From NCBI GenBank assembly GCA_020249775.1, contig JADCFA010000009.1:124001-188000 (forward strand): a DNA stretch of 64,000 bases. The letters are read 5' to 3'. The position numbers and the translations under genes are program-made. Within the stretch, counting starts at the first letter, position 1; every line of letters starts with the position of its first letter. This DNA comes from Roseomonas sp. (GTDB lineage Bacteria; Pseudomonadota; Alphaproteobacteria; Acetobacterales; Acetobacteraceae). Shown here piece after piece: positions 27,344-35,562 of the stretch. The notes beneath the pieces were generated by a model. The model was not told the origin of the DNA. It ran no database searches and was given only the letters and a program-made list of their open reading frames with translations.

Positions 27344-29818
27344 ATGCAGGCTCCATACGAAATGACGGAAGGTCTTGAGAGGCTCAAATCAATTCTATCT
27401 GAACGTCCCTCCGATAGCGCCCACTGGAATGAAGCTCAAAATCGTTTTCAGTTCATTGATCGGCTGCTTATCGAGTGTCTGGGGTGGGAGCGGCCTGCTT
27501 TAAAGGTCGAAGAGACAATTGACGGTGGCGGCCGCGCAGATTATCTCTTAGGGATGCCATGTAAGGCAGTTCTCGAAGCTAAGAAAGAATCCAAGCTTTG
27601 GGATACTATCCCCGCGGGCCATAGTGGGCTTCTAAGAAAAATCAAACCGCTGATGACTGCGTCAAAGGCCTTCAGCGAGGTAGTCACCCAGGTTATTCCG
27701 TACTGTTCCTTGCATGGCGCGCCCATCGCAGTGGTTTGCAACGGACCACAGTTAGCGATTTTCCAGGCCATTACAATCGGTCAAAAGCCACTCGAAGGGG
27801 ACTGCTATCTCTTTGATGGTTTCTCAAAGTATATTCAAGAGTTTGTTACGCTATGGACGTTGCTGTCTCCGGAGGGCATAACCGAAAACCGCGCCAATCT
27901 TAATCTAGCAAGACACCGGAATCCCAGGCTTCCCGTTAAAGCGTCACAGTCGATATCTGAACCAAATAAATATCGCTACAGAGATCGTTTGCAGGAAGAA
28001 CTCCGTACTCTCTCCTCCCTTTTATTGGAAGAAATTGAAGATAATCCCGAATTGCGCATAAACTTTTATCGAGATTGTTACGTTCCCATTGAGGCAAACA
28101 ACCGCCACCTTCTGCTTAGTAAGCAGATTATTGATAGTCGTTATCGTCGTGTGGGAGGCGACGGCATTTCGCCAGCATCGGCGGACAGCATGAGCAAGGC
28201 TTCCGATTTGACGGCAGATTTTTCAATGGGAGCCGGCTCTCGTCCGATAGTTGTCGTGGGCGATGTTGGCGTTGGAAAAAGTTCTTTTTTTGAAAATTTA
28301 TTCCTGAACATCATTGATATTGAGAGCAATGATACTGTTTTTATAAACATCAATCTCGGCGTTAAAGCTACGTTGTCGACAGACATCAAGACTTACGTTC
28401 TCCAAAGCATCCCTGATGTACTTTCCACGTCTTATGGCATTGATATCTTTTCGATGGAGTTCGTCAATGCAATTTACTTCAAAGAAATTCAGGCTTTCGA
28501 CCGTGGTGTAGAGGGCGCGTTAAAAGACATCGACCATAGCGCTTACCAGCAGGCAAAGATCAAATTTTTAAAGGAAAAAACACTCAGGAGTGATTTGCAT
28601 CTCCACGCGTCGCTTGGGCATTTGTCACGCGGCAGGAACAAAAGGATAATTCTGGTTCTCGATAATGCCGATCAGAGGACATTTGAAGTACAACAAGAGG
28701 CATTTCTTATTGCGCAGGAGCTTGCCGCGACTAGAAATTTATTCGTCTTCATCGCACTACGCCCAAGCACATTCTTCATGTCCAAGACGACCGGCGCATT
28801 ATCTGCCTATCACAGTAAGCTTCTCACCATATCGCCTCCACCTGCCGATGAGGTGATCCAACGTAGATTGACCTTTGCTCTTCGGATTGCGGAAGGTAAA
28901 TCGGTTCCCGCATCCTTTGATGGTATTCGATTTAACCTGCAAAATATCGCGTCTTTCTTAAGGGCAACTCTGCGATCTGTCAAAAGCAACGAGGAGATAA
29001 GGCAGTTCCTTGGCAATATAACTGGTGGTAATACTCGATCAGTAATTGAGCTTATAACGAGTTTTTGCGGCAGTCCGAATGTCGACGCACGAAAGATTGT
29101 TGAGATAGAATTCGAGAAAGGGAATTATGTTGTTCCACTACATGAGTTTACAAAACACGCCCTCTTGGGTGAATTCTCATACTACAACCCCCAATCGTCG
29201 CTGTTTGCATGTAATATGTTTGATGTTAGCGAGGCCGATAGCCGGGAACATTTTTTATCAAACCTTATTGTTGGTTACGTCTCTTCCAATCTTGGGAAAC
29301 GTGATAATGATGGTTATGTAAGAGGAGAAACAATTATTCGGGAGTTGTCCCGCCTCGGCTTTATTGAAAATCAAGTAATCGGGCGTTTAGCGACACTGGC
29401 AAATAAGCGCATTTTGGAAACTCCACACTCTCACTTTCGTGAGATTGAGCTAAGAGAGGGCGAGTCAGCAGAAGCTTTAAACTACCGAGCGACGTCGATA
29501 GGCCTTTACCACATAAAGTTCTGGGTTGGATCATTCTCGTTTCTTGACGCGATGTCTATCGATACCCCAATTTTTGATGAAGCGGTCCGGGAGCTGGTTT
29601 GCAGTTTAGCGCCCTCATTCGAGATCTCTGACCGATACAAGAAAACAGTCGCATTCCGGCGCTACCTTGAAGAGAAATGGCATCAATCTAGCTTTGACAC
29701 GATCTATTATGACTTTCCTGCCATTTTATCCGCGCAGGCACACGCGTTCGACTTAGTAGCGAAAGTTGCGATGCGGCGCGGTGATACCCGTAAAGGGAGG
29801 CCCAGGCCCTACCGCTAG
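27344..29818 (+). CDS. HsdR-N-like nuclease domain fused to P-loop ATPase; candidate defence protein
   Basis: 824 residues. Residues about 25-140 look like the N-terminal PD-(D/E)xK nuclease domain of type I restriction R subunits: RFQFIDRLLIECLGW, then D66 in GGGRADYLL and E78-x-K80 in AVLEAKKE. Residues about 300-520 form a P-loop NTPase with Walker A GDVGVGKSS (306-314), Walker B IILVLDNAD (D440) and an arginine in FIALRP (473). The remaining 300 residues have no motif I recognise. There is no HsdM or HsdS nearby and no SF2 helicase motifs, so it is not a normal HsdR. The ATG at 27344 has AAAGG upstream; the frame is also open 23 residues earlier. Base composition is visibly AT-richer than all neighbours, suggesting transfer. 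The role in phage defence is inferred. Confidence 0.75.
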   Translation: MQAPYEMTEGLERLKSILSERPSDSAHWNEAQNRFQFIDRLLIECLGWERPALKVEETIDGGGRADYLLGMPCKAVLEAKKESKLWDTIPAGHSGLLRKIKPLMTASKAFSEVVTQVIPYCSLHGAPIAVVCNGPQLAIFQAITIGQKPLEGDCYLFDGFSKYIQEFVTLWTLLSPEGITENRANLNLARHRNPRLPVKASQSISEPNKYRYRDRLQEELRTLSSLLLEEIEDNPELRINFYRDCYVPIEANNRHLLLSKQIIDSRYRRVGGDGISPASADSMSKASDLTADFSMGAGSRPIVVVGDVGVGKSSFFENLFLNIIDIESNDTVFININLGVKATLSTDIKTYVLQSIPDVLSTSYGIDIFSMEFVNAIYFKEIQAFDRGVEGALKDIDHSAYQQAKIKFLKEKTLRSDLHLHASLGHLSRGRNKRIILVLDNADQRTFEVQQEAFLIAQELAATRNLFVFIALRPSTFFMSKTTGALSAYHSKLLTISPPPADEVIQRRLTFALRIAEGKSVPASFDGIRFNLQNIASFLRATLRSVKSNEEIRQFLGNITGGNTRSVIELITSFCGSPNVDARKIVEIEFEKGNYVVPLHEFTKHALLGEFSYYNPQSSLFACNMFDVSEADSREHFLSNLIVGYVSSNLGKRDNDGYVRGETIIRELSRLGFIENQVIGRLATLANKRILETPHSHFREIELREGESAEALNYRATSIGLYHIKFWVGSFSFLDAMSIDTPIFDEAVRELVCSLAPSFEISDRYKKTVAFRRYLEEKWHQSSFDTIYYDFPAILSAQAHAFDLVAKVAMRRGDTRKGRPRPYR

Positions 29819-29882
29819 CCGAGCAATGATTGTAGTACCCCAGCCATCGCGCGTTGGGATGTGCTGTCATGACCTCTTCCCC

Positions 29883-30201
29883 TCAAGCCACCGCCTGCAA
29901 CCCCTTCCGCGCCACCAGAGTCAGCAACTTCGACGAAGCCCCGCTCGGCTGTTTTTCGCCGCGTTCCCATTGGCTCACCAGCCCGGTTGTTACATTCAAA
30001 TGCAGCGCAAATACCGCCTGGGACGAATTTTTCCCGCAGGCGCAGCGCGCGGATTTCCTCGGGCGAAAGCGGCTCCAACGGCGTCAGGCAAAGCGCATCA
30101 AAATCGCGCAAGCGGCACTTGTCCATCGCCCCCGCCTCAGCCAGCCCTTGCGCCACTTCATGCACCGCCGCCAGCGCCTCGCTCCCGTATCGCTTAGGCA
30201 T
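29883..30201 (-). pseudogene. Frameshifted XRE/HigA-like helix-turn-helix gene
   Basis: The N-terminal part (MPKRYGSEALAAVHEVAQGL to SPEEIRALRLRE) reads in one frame. The continuation NSSQAVFALHLNVTTGLVSQ and WERGEKQPSG to LQAVA reads in another frame and ends at 29883. Together they form a normal putative antitoxin-type HTH protein of about 105 residues. The break falls in a run of five A in GGAAAAATTC near 30020, where four would restore the frame. It is either a true one-base insertion or a homopolymer sequencing error. No toxin gene is adjacent. Confidence 0.8.
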
Positions 30202-30245
30202 CGCACATCACCTCCGTCATCGTCCCACGCGCTATAGCCACCCCC

Positions 30246-31175
30246 TCAAGGCTGCTCAAACTCCCGCGCCACCGCAACGCGCCGCACCCTTTCGCGCACC
30301 GAAATATAAATCGCACACGCAATCAATATCGCCACCCCCACAAAGGTCCAGCGATCCGGCATTTCGTCAAAAAACCACCAGCCGGCCAGCGTCGCCATGA
30401 TCATCTCGGTATAGGCCAGCGGCGCCAGCAGCGATGCCTCGGCCATGGTATAGGCGCGCGCAATCAGGAAATGGCCCACCACCGCAATACCGGCCAGCAG
30501 CAGCAACAAGCCCCATTCCCCGGCATCCGGCGCGGCCCACAAGAAGGGCAGTGTCAGGCTCATCATCGCAGCCCCCACCAGGCTGGTGTGGAAGGTCGTC
30601 ATCAGCGGGTCTTCATCCCGCGCCAGGCGCCGCGTGATCAGCATGTAAAGCGCCATGCAGGTGCCGGATGCAAAAGCCAGCGCCATGCCTGGGTTGAATG
30701 CCTGCAAGCCGGGCCGGATGATGATCAGCGTGCCGCAAAAGCCAATCGCCACCGCCGCCCAGCGCCGAGGGCCCACCTTCTCCTGCAGCAAAAGCGGCGA
30801 AAGTGCTGTAATCAGCAAGGGCTGCACGAAGAAAATGGCTAGGCTATCGGCAATCGGCATGAAGCTGATGGCGCCGAAGAAAAACCCGGTTGACCCCACC
30901 AGAAATGCCGCCCGCGCCGCATGGAAGCCAGGCCGTTCCGGCACCAGGCAGCGCGGCCCAAAGGCCCGCCAGGCAAAAGGCAGGATGAAAACCGCGCCAA
31001 AGAACATCCGCGCCCAGACAATTTGCAGAATGGGTATGCCGCCCTGGCCCAGGAATTTGGCGCAAACATCCAATAGCGGCAGCACCCCCATGGCCACCAC
31101 CATCAGCGCCACACCGCGCAGCGTTGAATGCCTTTCCAAGGCCCGGCCCTGTCTGGCGCCGTTTCGCGGCGCCAA
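30246..31175 (-). CDS. EamA/DMT superfamily transporter
   Basis: A 309-residue protein with ten predicted membrane helices in two EamA repeats. Examples are VWARMFFGAVFILPFAWRA and the second-repeat segment LLAPLAYTEMIMATLAGWWF, with a family-typical Pro/Glu-containing helix. The transported compound is unknown. It lies 12 bases downstream of the HpcH/HpaI aldolase gene on the same strand, so it may export or import a related metabolite. Confidence 0.85.
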   Translation of the reverse strand: MAPRNGARQGRALERHSTLRGVALMVVAMGVLPLLDVCAKFLGQGGIPILQIVWARMFFGAVFILPFAWRAFGPRCLVPERPGFHAARAAFLVGSTGFFFGAISFMPIADSLAIFFVQPLLITALSPLLLQEKVGPRRWAAVAIGFCGTLIIIRPGLQAFNPGMALAFASGTCMALYMLITRRLARDEDPLMTTFHTSLVGAAMMSLTLPFLWAAPDAGEWGLLLLLAGIAVVGHFLIARAYTMAEASLLAPLAYTEMIMATLAGWWFFDEMPDRWTFVGVAILIACAIYISVRERVRRVAVAREFEQP

Positions 31176-31187
31176 ACCGCGCCCCTT

Positions 31188-31937
31188 TCAGCGCTTGATG
31201 CCGGCGATCGCGTTCTGAATGCCCGTGCTGGCCCAGGGGCCCCAAGGCATGGTGAAGAACTTGAACCCCTTATCCACGAAGAAATTCGGCTCCATGCCGG
31301 GCGGGATGAAATACATGCCAGCGGCAATGCGATGCTTCGCCGCGGTCGCCGCAATCTTGTCGAGCGCACGCTGATACGTGTCGCAGGCATAATCCAGCGG
31401 CACATCCAATTCGATGGAAAGATCGGAAGGCCCAATCAGCAGCACATCCACGCCGGGGACGGAGGCGATGGCGTCCAGATTTTCCAGCGCCTGCCTGGTT
31501 TCAATCATGGGTACAATGACAAGCTCCTTGTTCACCGTATCCAGATAGTCGCGGTATTTGGGGAATTCGCCCCATTCACCGCGCACGCCCGCATTGCTGC
31601 GATTGCCAAGCGGGTAGTAGCGGCAGGAACGCACCATCGCCTCGGCCTCGGCGCGGGTATTGATCATCGGGGCGATGATGCCGCGTGCACCGGCATCCAA
31701 TGCAAAGCAGATCTGATCCGCCTGATTAGCCGCAACCCGAACCAACGGTGCTGCCTTTTTGCCGCGCATCGCCTGGATGGAAGGGGCAAGTTGCTTGATC
31801 TCATAGGGGGAGTGCTGCGTATCGAACAGGATGAAATCAAACCCGGCATCCGCGAGTACCGAAACATCAATATTCGGCCCCGCCGTGGTGCCGATTGCGG
31901 TTTTGCCTGCCGTGATGGTTTGCTTGATGGCGTTCAT
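31188..31937 (-). CDS. HpcH/HpaI family aldolase
   Basis: A 249-residue class II (metal-dependent) pyruvate aldolase fold. Catalytic His42 lies in FDTQHSPYE, metal ligands are Glu146 in VPMIETRQA and Asp172 in IGPSDLS, and there is a central GIIAPMINT. Family enzymes split 2-keto-3-deoxy acids or 4-hydroxy-2-keto acids to pyruvate and an aldehyde. The specific substrate is not predictable. An A/G-rich GGAGGAG lies upstream of the ATG. Confidence 0.9.
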   Translation of the reverse strand: MNAIKQTITAGKTAIGTTAGPNIDVSVLADAGFDFILFDTQHSPYEIKQLAPSIQAMRGKKAAPLVRVAANQADQICFALDAGARGIIAPMINTRAEAEAMVRSCRYYPLGNRSNAGVRGEWGEFPKYRDYLDTVNKELVIVPMIETRQALENLDAIASVPGVDVLLIGPSDLSIELDVPLDYACDTYQRALDKIAATAAKHRIAAGMYFIPPGMEPNFFVDKGFKFFTMPWGPWASTGIQNAIAGIKR

Positions 31938-32145
31938 GTGAACTTGTCTCCTCCTTAGGGTATGGCGCGATCACGCGCCCACCCTACCGCATCCCCAGCA
32001 ATCCAGGGAAGGAACCCGCCTTCCATGGCGCCGTCGGGCTCTGGCTGCCAGCCGAAATCGGCCCGGCGCTGGGTGCGCAGCGCAGCGCCGCCATGCGTTC
32101 GGCCTCGGCCGCCGGCTTTTTCGCCAGGTCAGCTTGCCTGCACCG
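31938..32145. other. Gene-free stretch beside a pseudogene
   Basis: No frame here resembles a known family on either strand. The base composition is like the flanks, and one minus-strand frame has coding-like codon use without recognisable homology. Together with the livF remnant it makes about 500 bases of decayed DNA. Confidence 0.4.
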
Positions 32146-32340
32146 CTACTCACCAATTGGGCCGAGAAAGCCAATGCATCGCCCGGGATGGCCGATGCGG
32201 ATAACATCAGCCCGGTCAGATAGCGCCAGCGCAAATTTCAGATGATGATCCACAATGATCATCCCGATTTCATGCCGCAGCAGACCAAGGCTTTCGAATA
32301 GCTTTTCAATGATGGCCGGCGCGAGGCGTTCAAAAGGCTG
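32146..32340 (-). pseudogene. Remnant of a LivF-type ABC ATPase
   Basis: A minus-strand frame reads PFERLAPAIIEKLFESLGLL and continues MIIVDHHLKFALALSDRAD, ending at a stop at 32146-32148. This matches the region from just after Walker B through the H-loop of branched-chain amino acid transporter ATPases. The Walker A, signature and most of the Walker B parts are missing, and an in-frame stop lies just upstream. It is a 3' fragment of a lost gene. Confidence 0.65.
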
Positions 32341-32452
32341 CCAAGGGTCTCATCGGCGCGCCTCATGGCGTTTGATTTTTCCCTTTGTCCCACCTTGCGG
32401 CCGCTGCCCCAAGACGATTAGGCTGAAAGGCAATAACCGGTAGGAGAATAAT

Positions 32453-33274
32453 ATGACCACGACAGACCGCCGTTCGCTTTTGGCCCTTGCAGCCACCTTG
32501 ACCGCTGGCGCAGCATTACCGGCGGCGGCAAGGCCGCTGGATCAGATCCTGTCTTCCCGCCGGCTGCGCGCGGGCATCAACCCCACCTTGCCGCCTTTCG
32601 GCACTTTCAACGAACGCAACCAGATTGACGGGTTCGATGCCGATATCGCGCGCGAAATTGCGCGGCGTATGAATGTGGAGCTTGAAATCGTCCAGGTCGG
32701 CAGCCCGGACCGCATTCCCTTCCTGCAATCCGATCGCATAGATATTGTGCTCGGCGCCATTACCCGCACAATCGAACGCGCGCTGGTGATTGACTATACG
32801 CAACCTCTGCATACGCAATCCATGGTGGTACTGACCAAGTCCTCCGGTACTGCGGTGCCTATCGAAAAGCCGGCGGACCTCAATAATCGCCAGGTGCGTA
32901 TGGTCCAAGTGCGCGGCACGGTGGGTGTGCCTTGGCTACAGGCGAATGCGGCACAGGCCCAGGTAACGCTGCTTGACAATTACCCCGATTGCTTCCGTGC
33001 GCTGGCGCAGGGCCGCGCGGATGCCATGGTGGATGTTGCGGAATCGGTCGTTATCCCGATGCGCAATTTCCAGGGCGTGCCGTGGAAAATCCTGGATGAG
33101 GTGCTGGCCAGTTTCTGGGTGGGCATTGGCGTGCAGAAGGGCAATACCGCGCTACGTGATGTGTTGAATGTCGTCCTGTTCGAATTGCATCGGACCAATT
33201 TCGTCAACCAGACTTGGGAGAAGTGGTTCGGCGTGCCGATGACAACACGCATTCCCTTCAACCCGATGTTCTGA
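32453..33274 (+). CDS. Amino acid ABC transporter substrate-binding protein
   Basis: A 273-residue SBP_bac_3 protein with a signal peptide (RRSLLALAATLTAGAALPAA, cleavage near AAA-RPL). The two-lobe domain contains LRAGINPTLPPFGTFNERNQ, GFDADIAREIARRMN and, later, DAMVDVAES. It captures a polar amino acid or related compound in the periplasm. One base separates its stop from the first permease gene. The ATPase of the system is probably the gene at 38417. Confidence 0.9.
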   Translation: MTTTDRRSLLALAATLTAGAALPAAARPLDQILSSRRLRAGINPTLPPFGTFNERNQIDGFDADIAREIARRMNVELEIVQVGSPDRIPFLQSDRIDIVLGAITRTIERALVIDYTQPLHTQSMVVLTKSSGTAVPIEKPADLNNRQVRMVQVRGTVGVPWLQANAAQAQVTLLDNYPDCFRALAQGRADAMVDVAESVVIPMRNFQGVPWKILDEVLASFWVGIGVQKGNTALRDVLNVVLFELHRTNFVNQTWEKWFGVPMTTRIPFNPMF

Positions 33275-33275
33275 C

Positions 33276-33944
33276 ATGTCCCTGCAATACGGGCAGGTTC
33301 TGCATTATCTGCCCGATTTCCTGCTTGGCGCAGCCATGGCGCTTTGGATCGCAGCCCTGGCTTTCGCGGGCGGGCTGCTGATCGGGCTCATGGGGGCAGC
33401 GGTACTGACGCAGGGCCCGCTTTGGATGCGCGTGCTGGTGCTGGGTTATGTGCGTTTCTTCACCTATACGCCGCAGCTTGTGCAGATCTTTTTCCTGTTC
33501 TTCGCGTTGCCGGAATTCGGCATCATCCTCTCGCCAATCACGGCCGTGTTGATCGGCATGACACTGAATGCAGGCGCCTATCTGACAGAGATTGAGCGCG
33601 CGGGCTTCGCCTCGGTACCGCTGGCAGAATTGGATGCGGCGGAAACGCTCGGCTTTTCCCGCACGCAAACCGTTTGGTATGTGATTGCGCCTCATGTCGT
33701 GCGCACGCTTTATCCAGCGCTGTCCAATCACTACATCATCATGACGCTGGGAACTTCCATGGCAGCAATCTTTGGTGTGGAGGAACTGACCGGCCGCGCG
33801 CTGAATGCCAATGCCATTTCCTTCCGCTCGGTCGAAATCTTTTCCATCACCGCCGGCATTTACATTGTGCTGACCATCATTGCTTCCGTACTGCTTTGGC
33901 TGCTCGGCAGGTGGCTGTTTCGCGTCAAAGCCAGGGTTTTCTGA
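33276..33944 (+). CDS. Amino acid ABC transporter permease (1)
   Basis: A 222-residue HisM/GlnP-type permease with about five helices and the EAA-like loop ELDAAETLGFSRTQTVWYVI followed by APH. It forms the channel with the next permease. It has tight spacing to the binding protein (one base) and to the second permease (three bases). Confidence 0.9.
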   Translation: MSLQYGQVLHYLPDFLLGAAMALWIAALAFAGGLLIGLMGAAVLTQGPLWMRVLVLGYVRFFTYTPQLVQIFFLFFALPEFGIILSPITAVLIGMTLNAGAYLTEIERAGFASVPLAELDAAETLGFSRTQTVWYVIAPHVVRTLYPALSNHYIIMTLGTSMAAIFGVEELTGRALNANAISFRSVEIFSITAGIYIVLTIIASVLLWLLGRWLFRVKARVF

Positions 33945-33947
33945 ATC

Positions 33948-34658
33948 ATGTCCGCCTGGCAGATTTTGGCAAATGAGGCGCCGCGCTTCTTCACGTGGTG
34001 GAATATGCTTTTCCTTGGGCAGGCGCTGCTGAATACGCTGATCGCTTCGGTCATTGGCTGCGCGCTTGGCTATGCGCTGGGCTTCATGCTCGCGACGCTG
34101 CGGCTGCCGCAGGTGATGCCCTTCGCCACCATGCGCGCAGCCGCCATATTGTGGGTGGAAACCTTCCGCCGCATTCCCTTTCTTGTGCTTTTACTGCTGG
34201 TCTTCTTTCTGGGCCAGGCGCTGCGGCTGGAAGCGCCACTTTGGCTGGTGGCCATCACAGCGGTTGCCATCCGCATGAGCGCGCTTGCGGCTGAGAATGT
34301 CCGCGCGGGCTATGACAGCGTGCGCCCGCAGCAATGGGAAGCTGCGCTGACCATGAACCTGACTGCACTGACCGCACTGCGCCGCGTGGTACTGCCGCAA
34401 TCCTGGCGCGTGATCCTGCCGCCTTCGATTGTTCATGTGCTCAGCATGGTGAAGGAAACCTCATTGGTATCTCAGATTGGCTTCATTGAAATCACCTTCG
34501 CTGCCAAGATGCTGACGCAGCGCGGCTTCAGCGCCATGATCACCTATGGCACGGCACTGATACTTTATTTCTGCGTATCCTGGGCTTTGGCGTCCTTGGC
34601 GCGCGCAGCAGAACGGCGGCTCACCAGCCGCCCAGCGCTTACAATCCCGACGCCTTGA
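33948..34658 (+). CDS. Amino acid ABC transporter permease (2)
   Basis: A 236-residue permease of the same family. The EAA-loop region is SVRPQQWEAALTMNLTALTA followed by LRRVVLPQSWR, and RRIPFLVLLLLVFFLG lies earlier. Its 3' end overlaps the convergent DapA-family gene by 20 bases. It is the partner of the permease just upstream. Confidence 0.9.
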   Translation: MSAWQILANEAPRFFTWWNMLFLGQALLNTLIASVIGCALGYALGFMLATLRLPQVMPFATMRAAAILWVETFRRIPFLVLLLLVFFLGQALRLEAPLWLVAITAVAIRMSALAAENVRAGYDSVRPQQWEAALTMNLTALTALRRVVLPQSWRVILPPSIVHVLSMVKETSLVSQIGFIEITFAAKMLTQRGFSAMITYGTALILYFCVSWALASLARAAERRLTSRPALTIPTP

Positions 34659-35562
34659 GTGCCGCGGTCAGTGCTGCCGCATCCGCGGCATCCACGGGCG
34701 GTTGCGGCGGGCGCAGGGTTGCATCAGCGATGATACCCATCTCTCGCAGGCACCATTTCAGCCGCGCGGTTGCGCGCCCGCCCGGCGGTGCGCCATAGAT
34801 CGCCTCGGCCAAAGGTTCCAATTTTTCATGCAATGCGCGTGCTGCGGGTAGATCATTCGCGCGCACTGCCGCGTCCAGGGCAACGATTTCATTGGGCAGC
34901 AGGTCCGCCAATGAAACAAGACTGCCATCGCTGCCATGCACCATGCAGGCCAATAGATGCTCATCACCACTGGCGCAAACCGCGACATCTGGGCGCAGGC
35001 GTTTCACCTGCCGGCGCAGCGCGTCATAGCCATCCACTTCCCAGCCGCCTTCCTTGATGCCGACGATCGTTTCAATCTTCAGCAGCTCAGCCATTGTCTC
35101 CGGCGTGAAGCCCATGCGCCCGGCGGCGTGATGCGCCTGGAATAGAAACAATGGTACGCCCGGCACGGCATCCGCGATGATGCGATGATGCAGCACTGCC
35201 ATGGCCGTAGTATGCGCCAGCGCGAAGGCATTGGGCAGAAAAACCATGATGGCATCGGCCCCTGCGGCATGAGCTTCGCGCGCTTCCTCCGCCGCTTCCA
35301 GGGAGGCTTCCGCGTTCACACCCGCCACGATCAGCCGCGTAGCATCCAAAGTTGCGCGCGTTATTTCCACAGCGCGGCGCTTTTCAGCGCGGGTGATGAC
35401 GTAATTTTCCCCTGCATGCCCATTGATCAGGACACCGCGAATGCCAGGGCGCATAACACAATGCGCTGTATGGGCGGCATAGCCATCCCAATCCGGCGCA
35501 AAATCCGCGCGCATCGGCAATACGGTGGATGGGTAGATGCCGTGAAAGCGGGTATTGCTCAT
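34639..35562 (-). CDS. DapA-family aldolase/deaminase, lacking the usual catalytic Tyr
   Basis: A 307-residue (beta/alpha)8 lyase of the dihydrodipicolinate synthase family. The Schiff-base lysine is K170 in VGIKEGG, but the usual Tyr of the YNxP segment is replaced: the sequence reads LFLFQAHHAAG (F141, Q142). The GxxGE loop reads NGHAGEN. In the hydroxyproline pathway a DapA-family enzyme deaminates pyrroline-4-hydroxy-2-carboxylate, and the neighbouring dehydrogenase genes make such a role possible. Its start overlaps the stop of the oxidoreductase gene upstream (ATGA). Confidence 0.85.
   Translation of the reverse strand: MSNTRFHGIYPSTVLPMRADFAPDWDGYAAHTAHCVMRPGIRGVLINGHAGENYVITRAEKRRAVEITRATLDATRLIVAGVNAEASLEAAEEAREAHAAGADAIMVFLPNAFALAHTTAMAVLHHRIIADAVPGVPLFLFQAHHAAGRMGFTPETMAELLKIETIVGIKEGGWEVDGYDALRRQVKRLRPDVAVCASGDEHLLACMVHGSDGSLVSLADLLPNEIVALDAAVRANDLPAARALHEKLEPLAEAIYGAPPGGRATARLKWCLREMGIIADATLRPPQPPVDAADAAALTAALKASGL

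Noticed and set aside
27344-29818. Complete type I restriction-modification system
   Set aside because: No methylase or specificity gene is present and the ATPase part is a simple P-loop domain, not an HsdR helicase.
29815-30201. Intact 128-residue HTH protein
   Set aside because: The frame is open but leaves the family sequence after RLRE; the HTH continues in another frame, so the gene is scored as frameshifted.
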